Origin: Candidatus Eisenbergiella stercoravium
Lineage (GTDB): Bacteria; Bacillota; Clostridia; Lachnospirales; Lachnospiraceae
Assembly: GCA_019113175.1 (NCBI GenBank)
Contig: DXHY01000054.1
Span: 25,347-89,346, forward strand
DNA length: 64,000 bases
Reading direction: 5' to 3'
Of this stretch, positions 26,464 through 34,796 are shown in pieces. The notes below the pieces were generated by a model. It ran no database searches. It was not told where the DNA came from and saw only the letters and a list, made by a program, of their open reading frames with translations. Each line of letters begins with the position of its first letter. The first letter of the stretch is position 1. A program made the position numbers and the translations under genes.

Positions 26464-27576
26464 TCACCGCGGCCATCTTTCTTTACGTTCCATCAGAGTC
26501 GGAAAAGGCTCATGCGGCTCTGTCTGGTACCAGTATGCCACCGTTGATACATCATCCTGCCTTTCAAACAATCCACCATAATAAACGCCGATCTGCTGAA
26601 TCGTTACTTTCAGATCCTGTTCAAACAAAACAGGATCCGGAATATGCCATCTGTAAAAGCTTCTTTGCGGCGGCTGCTCATCCGTATGATAATCATTATG
26701 AACAGCTGTATCCCTTACCGAGTAATAAGGATATCCGAGAAATGGAGTACAAAAGGTATTCTCCACCGTTCTTCCATTCTCCTGGGTAGCAAAGCTCCAT
26801 GCTCCTCCAAAATAGTCCTCCGTACCCGTGCCGCAGATTGTCGGATAAGCCCTGTCACCATCCAGATAGAATTTAACCTCTCCTTCTCCATACCAGTATC
26901 GTTCCAGTGTTGCCAGGGCCATATAGGTTCCCACATACTGACCTTTGCCTCTCACCCCATCCAGAATTACATAATCCTGCCCTTTTTGGGTAATCCTCTG
27001 CCTGCGCCACTGGGCATGAAAATATCCTGCATCCGGAGGAAGCTGTTCTGTCAGGCAGTAATCCACCTGATAGAAAAAGGCGCTGACATCCTCATCACAC
27101 TGATTCTCCAGTGTGATTCTGGCTTTTTCCCGAAACGGCATGGGAAAGTACATGTTAAATCCCCTTGTCGGATTTACCGCAACCGGAAGTGAATTTACAG
27201 AATAGGAAACTCCAAATCCACAGCAAAAAAAATCTCCCAGAGGGCTTTCCACTGAGGGCGTCTCTTCTCCATCCCAGTACATACGAAGCACCAGATCCCT
27301 GAGTACAAACCGGTTTCTGTCACTTACCCGGTCTGTAACTGTGATCCAGATATGCTGCAGGATACCAGGGCCCTCTATCTCAGCTAAAGTGACTGTCTCC
27401 CCGGCATGAACCGTCGGGATACATGGCGATCCCTTCCGGGACGGGCCAAGATCACTGGAAGCCATACCTCCTTTTCCTTTTTCTCCTTTTCCTTTTTCTC
27501 CTCTTCTGTTTTCCCAGTTAATGCTCCTGCTCTTTCCATTTCTCAGGCGAAAAACATTATCCATTCCACCGTTCAT
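26464..27576 (-). CDS. GH172 (DUF2961) glycoside hydrolase
   Basis: A 370-residue protein of the DUF2961 family, now GH172, whose characterised members act on difructose dianhydride I or on D-arabinofuranosides. Visible family features are S-R-S-I-S/N-W-E-N near the N-terminus, G-P-G-I-L-Q-H-I-W, P-L-G-D-F-F, N-M-Y-F-P-M-P-F and G-T-G-T-E-D-Y-F-G-G-A-W-S-F, which includes conserved acidic residues. No signal peptide. The ATG at 27576 follows GGGAGGA and overlaps the regulator gene end. Beside two GH32 enzymes, action on difructose dianhydrides or inulobiose is likely. A 15-bp duplication lengthens its Lys/Gly-rich N-terminal loop. Confidence 0.85.
   Translation of the reverse strand: MNGGMDNVFRLRNGKSRSINWENRRGEKGKGEKGKGGMASSDLGPSRKGSPCIPTVHAGETVTLAEIEGPGILQHIWITVTDRVSDRNRFVLRDLVLRMYWDGEETPSVESPLGDFFCCGFGVSYSVNSLPVAVNPTRGFNMYFPMPFREKARITLENQCDEDVSAFFYQVDYCLTEQLPPDAGYFHAQWRRQRITQKGQDYVILDGVRGKGQYVGTYMALATLERYWYGEGEVKFYLDGDRAYPTICGTGTEDYFGGAWSFATQENGRTVENTFCTPFLGYPYYSVRDTAVHNDYHTDEQPPQRSFYRWHIPDPVLFEQDLKVTIQQIGVYYGGLFERQDDVSTVAYWYQTEPHEPFPTLMERKERWPR
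27472..27501. repeat. 15-bp in-frame tandem duplication in the GH172 gene
   Basis: Positions 27472-27486 and 27487-27501 are identical and encode G-E-K-G-K twice in the N-terminal loop of the GH172 protein. GH172 proteins normally have one such motif. Confidence 0.85.
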
Positions 27577-27577
27577 T

Positions 27578-29215
27578 TCATTTCCTCCCATCTCTGCATT
27601 CTTGTGGTGTTATTCCGAAATGTGCCCGAAATATTTTGATAAAATAAGCCGGGTTTTGATATCCGCATTTCTCGGCAACTTCATAAATTTTCATTCGTGA
27701 ATTTACAATCAGTTTCTTTGCCAGATCCATTCTGCATGCTTCAATATATTCACGAATACTTATTCCCGTCTGTCTCTTGAAAATTCGTGACAGATATACG
27801 GAATTAAATCCCATTGCTTTCCCGATTACCGTAAGGGAAAGATCTTCTGCCAAGTGTGAAAGAATATAAGACTTCGTTTTTTCCGCAATACCTGTCATAA
27901 CGTTCTCATTGGATATACGGCAGATTTCCCTGATTGCCTGAGTCAGGGCCAGCAGATAGTCGGCTCCTTCCTTCCATGTCACAAAAGATCCCGGATCAAA
28001 CAGTTCCATCAGCTGTATATGCGTTGCCAGCTGTGGTCTGATATTTTTTTTATTAATATAGGAAATCATAATATTTCCTACTGCGTAATACAGCTCTAAC
28101 GCATACATAGAATGCCTTTTCGAAGCGGAAAGTACCTCCAGCACTTCTTTCAGACATGATTCAAAGGCAGCGAAGTCCTCTTCAGACAGGAAATTTTCCA
28201 ACAGACCCAGTTTCTCCGCTAAAGGCAGGAACATACTTGAAAAATCTGTTTCTTCCCCATTAAAAGAATCAGTGATACTCTCTTTCCCATTTTGAAGAAA
28301 AATACTGTCTTCCCTATTCAATGACTGTCTGCGCATTTCTTCCCACAGATCATTATATTTTTGCGGGATCTCTCTCCATCCGCTCCCTTCGGCAGCAATG
28401 CCGAAGGCCATAATCAGATTCAGCTTCAGCTGAATCATTTTCTGAATATCCTGTGCAGCTACAAGAAGGAGCTCGGGGATCTGAACCTCTTCTGTCTCCA
28501 GCATCCACACAAAGGTCTTATGATACATTACCTTATGGATATAATAAATTTTGTCCCCATAGGTTTTCTGTAGAACCTGATCCACTGTTTCCAGAATCTG
28601 CTCCTGTTTTTCCTGAGTAATCTGAAACCGTAAGGCACCAAGCAGAAGCAGAATATTTCCCTTCTTTGAGAGAGGACGCTCCAGCCCTTCCATCACGTTA
28701 TCAAATTCTTCTTCCGTGATAATATCCCCATCCAGAATATGAATAAGAGCCCTCTGCTTAAAAACCGGCGCCATATGAGAGATCCGACTCTGAGCGTTCC
28801 TGTACTCCTCGTCGAACAAATGCTCTGATTCCAGCAGATCAATCATTTTCCGCATGGCTTTGACTATAAATTCATCCCCTTCTGTCTTCAGGATGTAATC
28901 ATCTGCATCCTGCTTAATGGCAGAATATACATAATCAAATTCATCATAACCGGACAGAAACAGAACATGTATATCCGGTTTAATCTTTCTCATTTCCTCC
29001 GCCATTTCTATTCCTGTCATTTTCGGCATTCTGACATCACTCACCACCACATCAGGCAAACGAAAACGGAATATCTCCAATGCTTTTTGGGGATGATAGC
29101 AATGATATATCCGAAAGGTCTCTCCAAACTCCGCTTCAAACAGATCACTTAATCCATCTGCTATCATCGGTTCATCATCCACAATCAAAAGAGAATATTT
29201 TTTTTGATTTTCCAT
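27578..29215 (-). CDS. YesN-type AraC-family response regulator
   Basis: A 545-residue response regulator. Receiver domain at the N-terminus with D14-D15 and phosphorylatable Asp60 in V-V-S-D-V-R-M-P-K; long middle region (about 130-430) of unknown fold; two helix-turn-helix motifs at the C-terminus, with S-V-Y-L-S-R-I-F-K-R-Q-T-G and V-A-E-K-C-G-Y-Q-N-P-A-Y-F typical of AraC proteins. It is encoded 18 bases after the sensor kinase and just before the GH172 gene, so it most likely activates the fructan operon in response to extracellular sugar. Confidence 0.93.
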   Translation of the reverse strand: MENQKKYSLLIVDDEPMIADGLSDLFEAEFGETFRIYHCYHPQKALEIFRFRLPDVVVSDVRMPKMTGIEMAEEMRKIKPDIHVLFLSGYDEFDYVYSAIKQDADDYILKTEGDEFIVKAMRKMIDLLESEHLFDEEYRNAQSRISHMAPVFKQRALIHILDGDIITEEEFDNVMEGLERPLSKKGNILLLLGALRFQITQEKQEQILETVDQVLQKTYGDKIYYIHKVMYHKTFVWMLETEEVQIPELLLVAAQDIQKMIQLKLNLIMAFGIAAEGSGWREIPQKYNDLWEEMRRQSLNREDSIFLQNGKESITDSFNGEETDFSSMFLPLAEKLGLLENFLSEEDFAAFESCLKEVLEVLSASKRHSMYALELYYAVGNIMISYINKKNIRPQLATHIQLMELFDPGSFVTWKEGADYLLALTQAIREICRISNENVMTGIAEKTKSYILSHLAEDLSLTVIGKAMGFNSVYLSRIFKRQTGISIREYIEACRMDLAKKLIVNSRMKIYEVAEKCGYQNPAYFIKIFRAHFGITPQECRDGRK

Positions 29216-29233
29216 GAGTGCCTCACCATATTT

Positions 29234-30949
29234 CTACAATTTTAAATACAGGATAATCTTTAAACCACCCAGACTGGATTTTCTGATAGCAAGGGAACTC
29301 TTCTGTTTAAAAAACAGATTCAGCCTGCTGTTGATATTTACCAGAGCTGTTACTTCTGCTCCTTCTTCCGGCTGTTCTATCCTGGTCTGAATCTGTTTCA
29401 GCATCTCGTCCGATATGCTTCCTGAATTTTCCACAATAACCAGCAGATCTTCTTCATTTTCCTCATAGCTGACCCTGAGCTGTACCTCTTCTTCTTCGTC
29501 CAGATCTCCCACCACATATTTAAATACATTTTCAATCAGAGGCTGAACGATCAGTCTGGGGACCTCTACATATCCATATTTTTCCGGGAGCTCGGGAAAA
29601 TCAATCTGGATTTTATTCTGAAAACGATAGGCCTGAATCACTGCATAAGATCTGGCATGTCGTATCTCTTCTTCCAGACTCTTGCTATCCCCGGAATCTC
29701 TGGTAATATACTGAAAAAAATTCCCCAGATTTTCGCATACAACCAGACTTCCTTCTATATCTCTTTTTTTAATCAAACGATATAGAAGAAAATAACTGTT
29801 ATACATGAAATGTGGGTTAATCTGAGCCTGAAGATGTTTGAAGTTCGCCTGATTAATAAGTATCTGCTGCTTCAGTTCCCTGGATATCAGTACATCAATC
29901 CGCTCCGCCATATAATTAAAATTTTCATACAGATTTCGAAACACCTCTCCCTTTCCGGGAAGAGGAATCCGATACGAAAAATTAGACCGCTTAATCTGTC
30001 CGAAAGCATCCACCAGAAGAACTTCCAGCGGCCGGAATATTTTCCGAAAGAACAGAAGGAACGCAAATATTATGGAAAGCAAAATAACAGCAATGAACAG
30101 AAAAATGCTCAATATCATCTTCTGTTGAATCAAATGAAGGAATCCCTGATCCTGCAGATAATACAAATGGAAAAAATCTCCGTTATTATCTGAACTCATC
30201 AGGTGGTATTTTTCTCCATTCATTTTCAGAATATTACTGTTGCCTGTCTTTCTCATCTCGTCCATATCAACGAGATCCGTCATAACATAAATCTGATCTT
30301 CCTCCGGGCTGACCAGAAACAGGATATCCTGATCAGTCATTCTGGAAAACTGCAGTTCCTGCCTGATCTGATCACTGTTCAGTTCAATAATGAAAATACT
30401 TAAAATATCATCTATGTTCTCTATTTTTTTTAGATAGTTCCGTGGAAACACTTCAATTATATATATTTTACCTTCGTTCAGGGAGAGCAGACGATTCTCC
30501 AGGTACATCCCCGCAAACAGATCTGCCTCATTTTCCGCCAGATACATTCCGCTTCTGTCTATCTTTATTCCCTTATCCGGAAAATACAGACGGCTTTCAC
30601 GTACAAAGGAATTCAGATTATCCAGTTCCATCAGCCTCCCCCTGATTTTTTCCAGCATATCGTTCTTTTCAAAACTGTTGGCAAAATCCCACTTGCAGTA
30701 TAATTCCAAAACCTGTTCATCTTCCGCCATCATATTTGCAGTAATTTTCAGTTTTGTTAATTCTTCATTCATGTTTTTAGAAAGATAATTAATCCTGTTC
30801 TGCTGCTCTTCCTCAATAATTTCAAAATAATATTCTCTTTCTCTCAGATAGGTAAGTACATTAAAAACCACACTGACAAGTGCAAAAAACAAAAAAACAA
30901 GAAGTAACCACTGAAACAGATACTGAATAAAATTCTTTTCTTTTTTCAC
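29234..30949 (-). CDS. YesM-type sensor histidine kinase
   Basis: A 571-residue membrane kinase. A helix at about 10-32, an extracellular sensor of about 240 residues, a second helix near 280-303, a HAMP-like linker, then the His_kinase motif N-P-H-F-M-Y-N-S-Y-F with the phosphorylated His, and a C-terminal ATPase domain with P-L-I-E-N-V-F-K-Y. The usual N-P-H-F-L-Y-N-T-L is slightly altered. The start codon is a GTG at 30949. It pairs with the YesN-type regulator and may take its signal from the co-encoded DUF4340 protein or from the binding protein. Confidence 0.92.
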   Translation of the reverse strand: MKKEKNFIQYLFQWLLLVFLFFALVSVVFNVLTYLREREYYFEIIEEEQQNRINYLSKNMNEELTKLKITANMMAEDEQVLELYCKWDFANSFEKNDMLEKIRGRLMELDNLNSFVRESRLYFPDKGIKIDRSGMYLAENEADLFAGMYLENRLLSLNEGKIYIIEVFPRNYLKKIENIDDILSIFIIELNSDQIRQELQFSRMTDQDILFLVSPEEDQIYVMTDLVDMDEMRKTGNSNILKMNGEKYHLMSSDNNGDFFHLYYLQDQGFLHLIQQKMILSIFLFIAVILLSIIFAFLLFFRKIFRPLEVLLVDAFGQIKRSNFSYRIPLPGKGEVFRNLYENFNYMAERIDVLISRELKQQILINQANFKHLQAQINPHFMYNSYFLLYRLIKKRDIEGSLVVCENLGNFFQYITRDSGDSKSLEEEIRHARSYAVIQAYRFQNKIQIDFPELPEKYGYVEVPRLIVQPLIENVFKYVVGDLDEEEEVQLRVSYEENEEDLLVIVENSGSISDEMLKQIQTRIEQPEEGAEVTALVNINSRLNLFFKQKSSLAIRKSSLGGLKIILYLKL

Positions 30950-30965
30950 AACATATTTTCCTCAG

Positions 30966-31955
30966 TTACTTTCCACAGAAACGGTCAATTTCTTCTATCA
31001 GTTCGTCCACCTGTTTTTTCTCTGCCAGGAACTCCGCATGCCCGTCCTTTTCAATCAGATAATGAGACCTGTCATAAGGAAAATACCTGATAATCACATC
31101 CTTCAGGCTCCCACTGTTTCGCTTAAAGCATAGAGACAACACCGGTTCTTCCGTTTCTACCTCTTTTTCTTCCGCTTCTCCATTAATTAAAACCTCCATA
31201 ATCTTTCCATATAATTCCTTAAAAGATTCCTCTTCAAGCACTCTCCCATCCAGCGTATAAATCTGACAATTATTATCGTCCGTTTCAATGTCAAAGGATG
31301 CTGAGGTTTTTTCAGTGGTGATCTGCAGCTGCTTCACCGTAGTTAAATACACCAGATTGGCAATTCCCATCATAAAATCCTTTGGTTCCAGCGATGTCAT
31401 AGTTTCCAGCTGCTCTTTTTCCACTTTATAAATATTCCCGGAGTAATCTGCCTTTACATAATAATTTCCTTCTTCATCCGTCTGTCCAACCATCAGCCTG
31501 ACCGTTCCTGTATCCGAAAAAGTCTCCTCCACCACAAGTCCGGATTCCTGAAAATCCACATTTTCCACCTGCCCCAGACAGGACCAGGAAGCATAATGAT
31601 CCAAAAATTCGTACAGATCAGAGACATTTACTAATTGCCTGGTTTCATAGGGTTCCGTAAGGTACCATTCCATAAAATCTTCCTGATTTTCAGATGGCCC
31701 TTTTTCCATGGCAAAAACCGTCCGTCCATCTCTGATAATTGCCAGACGAGTCATATTTTCCCGATATCCCGCCGGTATTTTATAGCCCTGGGCATCATTT
31801 TCCAGATTTAGAACCATTACTTTCGACGAGGGTTGTTCCACTTTCTTTCCAGAAGTTTCAGTTTTTCCAAATACCACTGCTCCAAGTCCGATCAGACATA
31901 ATACCAAAACACATACACACAGTATCCGCACAGTCCTTACTTCCCGAGATCTCAT
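30966..31955 (-). CDS. DUF4340 membrane-anchored protein
   Basis: A 329-residue protein with one N-terminal membrane helix (about 9-30) and an extracellular part that resembles DUF4340: repeated modules with W-Y-L-T-E-P-Y, V-S-D-L-Y-E-F-L and a C-terminal Y-F-P-Y-D-R-S-H-Y-L-I segment. DUF4340 proteins usually accompany GldG/ABC-2 systems; here it is the first gene of a two-component/sugar operon, 16 bases before the sensor kinase. An accessory sensor role is plausible but is only an inference from position. Confidence 0.65.
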   Translation of the reverse strand: MRSREVRTVRILCVCVLVLCLIGLGAVVFGKTETSGKKVEQPSSKVMVLNLENDAQGYKIPAGYRENMTRLAIIRDGRTVFAMEKGPSENQEDFMEWYLTEPYETRQLVNVSDLYEFLDHYASWSCLGQVENVDFQESGLVVEETFSDTGTVRLMVGQTDEEGNYYVKADYSGNIYKVEKEQLETMTSLEPKDFMMGIANLVYLTTVKQLQITTEKTSASFDIETDDNNCQIYTLDGRVLEEESFKELYGKIMEVLINGEAEEKEVETEEPVLSLCFKRNSGSLKDVIIRYFPYDRSHYLIEKDGHAEFLAEKKQVDELIEEIDRFCGK

Positions 31956-32080
31956 ATGCTCTCCTCCTTTATTTTATATTAACTGTTCAAATTTCCAAAT
32001 TCCATACAAAAAAACATATCTTCATATCAGAAACCATACCTGAACCATGCATACTTTCCCGTTTTTTCCAAATTATCTAT

Positions 32081-32114
32081 AAAAAATGTCCAGTGCAGAT
32101 AATACACACTGGAC
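32081..32114 (-). terminator. Intrinsic terminator after the MFS gene
   Basis: On the minus strand GTCCAGTG (32114-32107) pairs with CACTGGAC (32095-32088), a perfect 8-bp stem, followed by six T residues (32086-32081). It separates the MFS gene from the fructan operon, whose own promoter must lie between here and 31956; I do not see a convincing -35/-10 pair there. Confidence 0.85.
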
Positions 32115-32174
32115 AAAGATCAACCTATTTATGAAGGAACAGATCTCTTTTATAGCCTTCAGCCTTTCCTTCTC

Positions 32175-33314
32175 TCAGGAAAACACCATCCCGAACAGCG
32201 GTGACAGCACGATCATCACGCCCGAAAAGCAGAGGGAAGATACGGAAATGAGCGTGGCCCTCTGTCCGGCAGGTACCATTTCATTCAGCCGCACATCGGA
32301 GCGGACTTCCAGGAAATTGTCGCACAGCGCCGCAAGAAATCCGCCGGCGATCATGACCGCCAGGACGGGCAGAAGAGCCGCGCTCACACAGCCGGCCACC
32401 GTTATGGCGGAAACCGCGAATACCCGCCCATAGCTCCAGCTTTTGCAGCGCAGGATCAGCCTGGCTCCCGCCGCACCGCCCAGCCCCATGAAAAACAGGG
32501 CCGGACCCAGCAGCGCATCCGGAAGCCCCTTTTCCGTAAGCCTCGCCTGAAGGAAGAAACGAAGCAGGGTTGCCGCCGCTCCCACCGCCGCGTTCAGGAG
32601 GATAAGCTCCATCGCCTTTCTGCTATGCAGAAGGAAGCGGACACTCTCCCGGAAGCACTGGAAAATCTTCTTCCATACCGTCTCTTCCGGTCCATTTTTG
32701 ACTCCTTCTTCTCCTGCGGCTGCATATCCCACATCCCGCAGCCGCAGAGCGCTCATCAGGCACACCGTTCCCAGTCCGATATCCGCCAGATAAGCTCTCC
32801 GATAGCCCAGCGCCAGCGCGGCGCCTGCACAGAGCGTGGCAAGGGAGGAAAAAAAGGTATACAGCATCATATCCGTGGAGGCATACCCGTCGTATTCCGC
32901 TTCCCGGCCTTCCGCCTTCAGCGTCTCATAGGCCAGCGATTCCCGCGTCCCTGACGCAAAATTATAACCGAAGGCGGAAAATACCATGGCGGGAAGCACC
33001 CCTGCCATGGAATCGGATACCAGCATGAGCAGGGAAGAAACGAGCATCATGCACTGGCTGAGCACCATGGATTTCTTCCGTCCGAACACATCCGAGATCA
33101 CCCCGGACGGCACCTCAAACAGCAGGCTCGCCACATGGAACACGCTTTCCGCAAATCCTATCTCCACAAGGGAAAATCCCCTTGCCGCAAGCAGCGCCAC
33201 CCAGGAAGCGCCCGCGATCTGAAACGCTCCCAGAGAAGTGTTCAGATAAAGAAGTCTGAGCTGTTTTCCGGCCTCAGACCATTTTCTTTTTATTTTCTGT
33301 GTGATTGTAAGCAT
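32175..33314 (-). CDS. MFS transporter
   Basis: A 379-residue major facilitator with about eleven to twelve helices. The loop 2-3 motif D-V-F-G-R-K-K-S is present after G-V-I-S, with the preceding F-E-V-P-S-G-V; this pattern is common in MFS drug and unknown-substrate porters. It has an AAAGGAG ribosome site. A small ORF with its own promoter sits directly upstream and would be on the same transcript. Substrate unknown. Confidence 0.88.
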   Translation of the reverse strand: MLTITQKIKRKWSEAGKQLRLLYLNTSLGAFQIAGASWVALLAARGFSLVEIGFAESVFHVASLLFEVPSGVISDVFGRKKSMVLSQCMMLVSSLLMLVSDSMAGVLPAMVFSAFGYNFASGTRESLAYETLKAEGREAEYDGYASTDMMLYTFFSSLATLCAGAALALGYRRAYLADIGLGTVCLMSALRLRDVGYAAAGEEGVKNGPEETVWKKIFQCFRESVRFLLHSRKAMELILLNAAVGAAATLLRFFLQARLTEKGLPDALLGPALFFMGLGGAAGARLILRCKSWSYGRVFAVSAITVAGCVSAALLPVLAVMIAGGFLAALCDNFLEVRSDVRLNEMVPAGQRATLISVSSLCFSGVMIVLSPLFGMVFS

Positions 33315-33386
33315 AAAAAAACTCCTTTTCCATTCCGTTTTTATAAAACATGACCTGAAAAGGAGATACTGCGCATTTTTACGTTT

Positions 33387-33583
33387 TTATATTTTCGTAT
33401 TTTTATTCCATTTTTTGAAAATCCCGGCAAACAGAAGCAGGCTGACGCCGTTTTCCCAGCGGTTCAGACCGAACCGAACCGCCGTCGTTTTTCCGGATTT
33501 TCCTGAAAAAAGAGCGCACTATCCCCGTAAAAATGAAAAGCACAGCCTTTTTCCAGTTTTACGTTTTCATTTTTCCAGAACAT
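33387..33583 (-). pseudogene. Small protein gene, apparently frameshifted in an A-run
   Basis: The ATG at 33583 has an AGGAGAG ribosome site seven bases upstream and a near-perfect promoter before it. The frame encodes 39 residues (starts M-F-W-K-N-E-N-V-K-L, stop at 33464). The next frame, reached by one extra A in the run of five A residues after C-C-G-G, stays open to a TAA at 33387 and continues sensibly (L-N-R-W-E-N-G-V-S-L-L-L-F-A-G-I-F). The intact product would be about 65 residues with a hydrophobic C-terminal segment. It may be a recent frameshift, a sequencing error or programmed slippage. Family unknown. Confidence 0.45.
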
Positions 33584-33614
33584 AGTGAATCTCTCCTGTC
33601 TTTTATACCGGGTC

Positions 33615-33643
33615 ATTATAGCATGCCGGGAAAGGGTATGCAA
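33615..33643 (-). promoter_or_regulatory. Promoter of the small ORF and MFS gene
   Basis: On the minus strand TTGCAT (33643-33638) and a perfect TATAAT (33620-33615) are 17 bases apart, 32 bases before the small ORF start. Confidence 0.75.
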
Positions 33644-33651
33644 GCTCTGTC

Positions 33652-33699
33652 TGTAAACGGACGCCATTATCATTGTTTGCAAACGGACACCATTATCAT
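33652..33699. repeat. Two 22-bp direct repeats, putative operators
   Basis: Positions 33652-33673 and 33678-33699 match at 20 of 22 positions with a 26-bp period. The second repeat contains GTTTGCAAAC across its left edge, a perfect 10-bp palindrome, and the first a near-palindrome. They lie between the divergent SDR gene and the small ORF/MFS promoter, eight bases upstream of that -35 box, where a repressor or activator could control both directions. Confidence 0.55.
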
Positions 33700-33796
33700 C
33701 TACCCGCATATTATTTTTTCTCCGAAACCGCTGTCACTGTGATAGAATAAAGCTGTAACACTTGTCATGGCTTTCATATGGACAGAAAGGAGCATT

Positions 33797-34570
33797 ATGA
33801 ACAAAACTGTGAATTTTGATCTGACAGGCAAGGTTGCCATTGTTACCGGTGCTTCCAGGGGGCTTGGAATTGAGCTGGCCACTTCCCTTGCGGAGTACGG
33901 GGCTGATCTGGCGCTGATGGCCGGCAACGAGGAAAAAATGAAAAAGGCTGCGGCAGATATTGTCGAAAAGACCGGCGTAAAGGTGATTACCGTAAAGGTG
34001 AATATTGCAGATGAAGAGAGCGTTCAGAAGGCGGTGGCCGCTGTTATGGATGAGTACGGACGAATTGATATTCTGGTAAATAATGCGGGGATCATCCGTT
34101 ATGGACGTCCGGAAGAAATTTCTCATAAGGACTGGAGCGAATGTATCGACGTGGATGTTACCGGCACCTGGCTGATGAGTAAGGAAGTCGTAAACGCATC
34201 CATGATGGAAAAAGGCGGACGGATTGTCAACATCTGTTCTGTCAACAGTTTCAGCGCCTCTCCGGCGGCAGTCGTATACCATGTCGCAAAGGCGGCGGAG
34301 GCGGCGCTCACCAAATCCTGCGCCGCCGCATGGGCAGGACATGGCATCTATGTCAACGGCATCGCTCCCGGGAATATGCAGAATGGCGAAATGGCGCCTG
34401 ATACCCCTCCGGCAATCCTTGAGAACATCCGCAACAAAGTGCCTCAGAGAAGATTGGGACAATACGGGGACCTCTCCGGCGCTCTGCTGTTTCTGGCTTC
34501 CGACGCCAATACCTATACACAGGGGACGATTATCGTCTGTGACGGCGGCCTGATCCTGGAAAGCTTCTGA
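33797..34570 (+). CDS. Short-chain dehydrogenase (gluconate 5-dehydrogenase/KduD-like)
   Basis: A 257-residue NAD(P)-dependent oxidoreductase of the classical SDR type. Cofactor loop T-G-A-S-R-G-L-G at 17-24, N-N-A-G at 95-98, catalytic Ser near 148-151, Tyr161 and Lys165 in Y-H-V-A-K. The tail with T-Q-G-T-I-I-V-C-D-G-G is typical of gluconate 5-dehydrogenases and 2-deoxygluconate dehydrogenases. The ATG at 33797 has AAAGGAG; an upstream extension to 33767 is not needed. It stands alone between two putative operators and a strong terminator. The exact sugar acid is uncertain. Confidence 0.9.
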   Translation: MNKTVNFDLTGKVAIVTGASRGLGIELATSLAEYGADLALMAGNEEKMKKAAADIVEKTGVKVITVKVNIADEESVQKAVAAVMDEYGRIDILVNNAGIIRYGRPEEISHKDWSECIDVDVTGTWLMSKEVVNASMMEKGGRIVNICSVNSFSASPAAVVYHVAKAAEAALTKSCAAAWAGHGIYVNGIAPGNMQNGEMAPDTPPAILENIRNKVPQRRLGQYGDLSGALLFLASDANTYTQGTIIVCDGGLILESF

Positions 34571-34635
34571 TCCATCAGGTTAAGACATGGAATATTAAGT
34601 TGCAGAACGTGCACCCGCCTGGCGCACCTGAAAAA

Positions 34636-34681
34636 GCGGGCAGCCCTTCGATTTTACGGAGGACTGCCCGCGTCTGTTTTT
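34636..34681 (+). terminator. Intrinsic terminator after the SDR gene
   Basis: GCGGGCAG (34636-34643) pairs with CTGCCCGC (34664-34671) and a run of T residues follows a few bases later. The preceding A-run may make it act in both directions. Confidence 0.85.
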
Positions 34682-34796
34682 TTCACCGGTTCCGGCACAC
34701 CGCATTTTCCCTTCATGCCGAAGCGCCGCAAATTCTGATTGAAAAATACGCTATCGAGCGTATTTTCGTATTTTCGTATTTTTGTATTTTTCAGTC

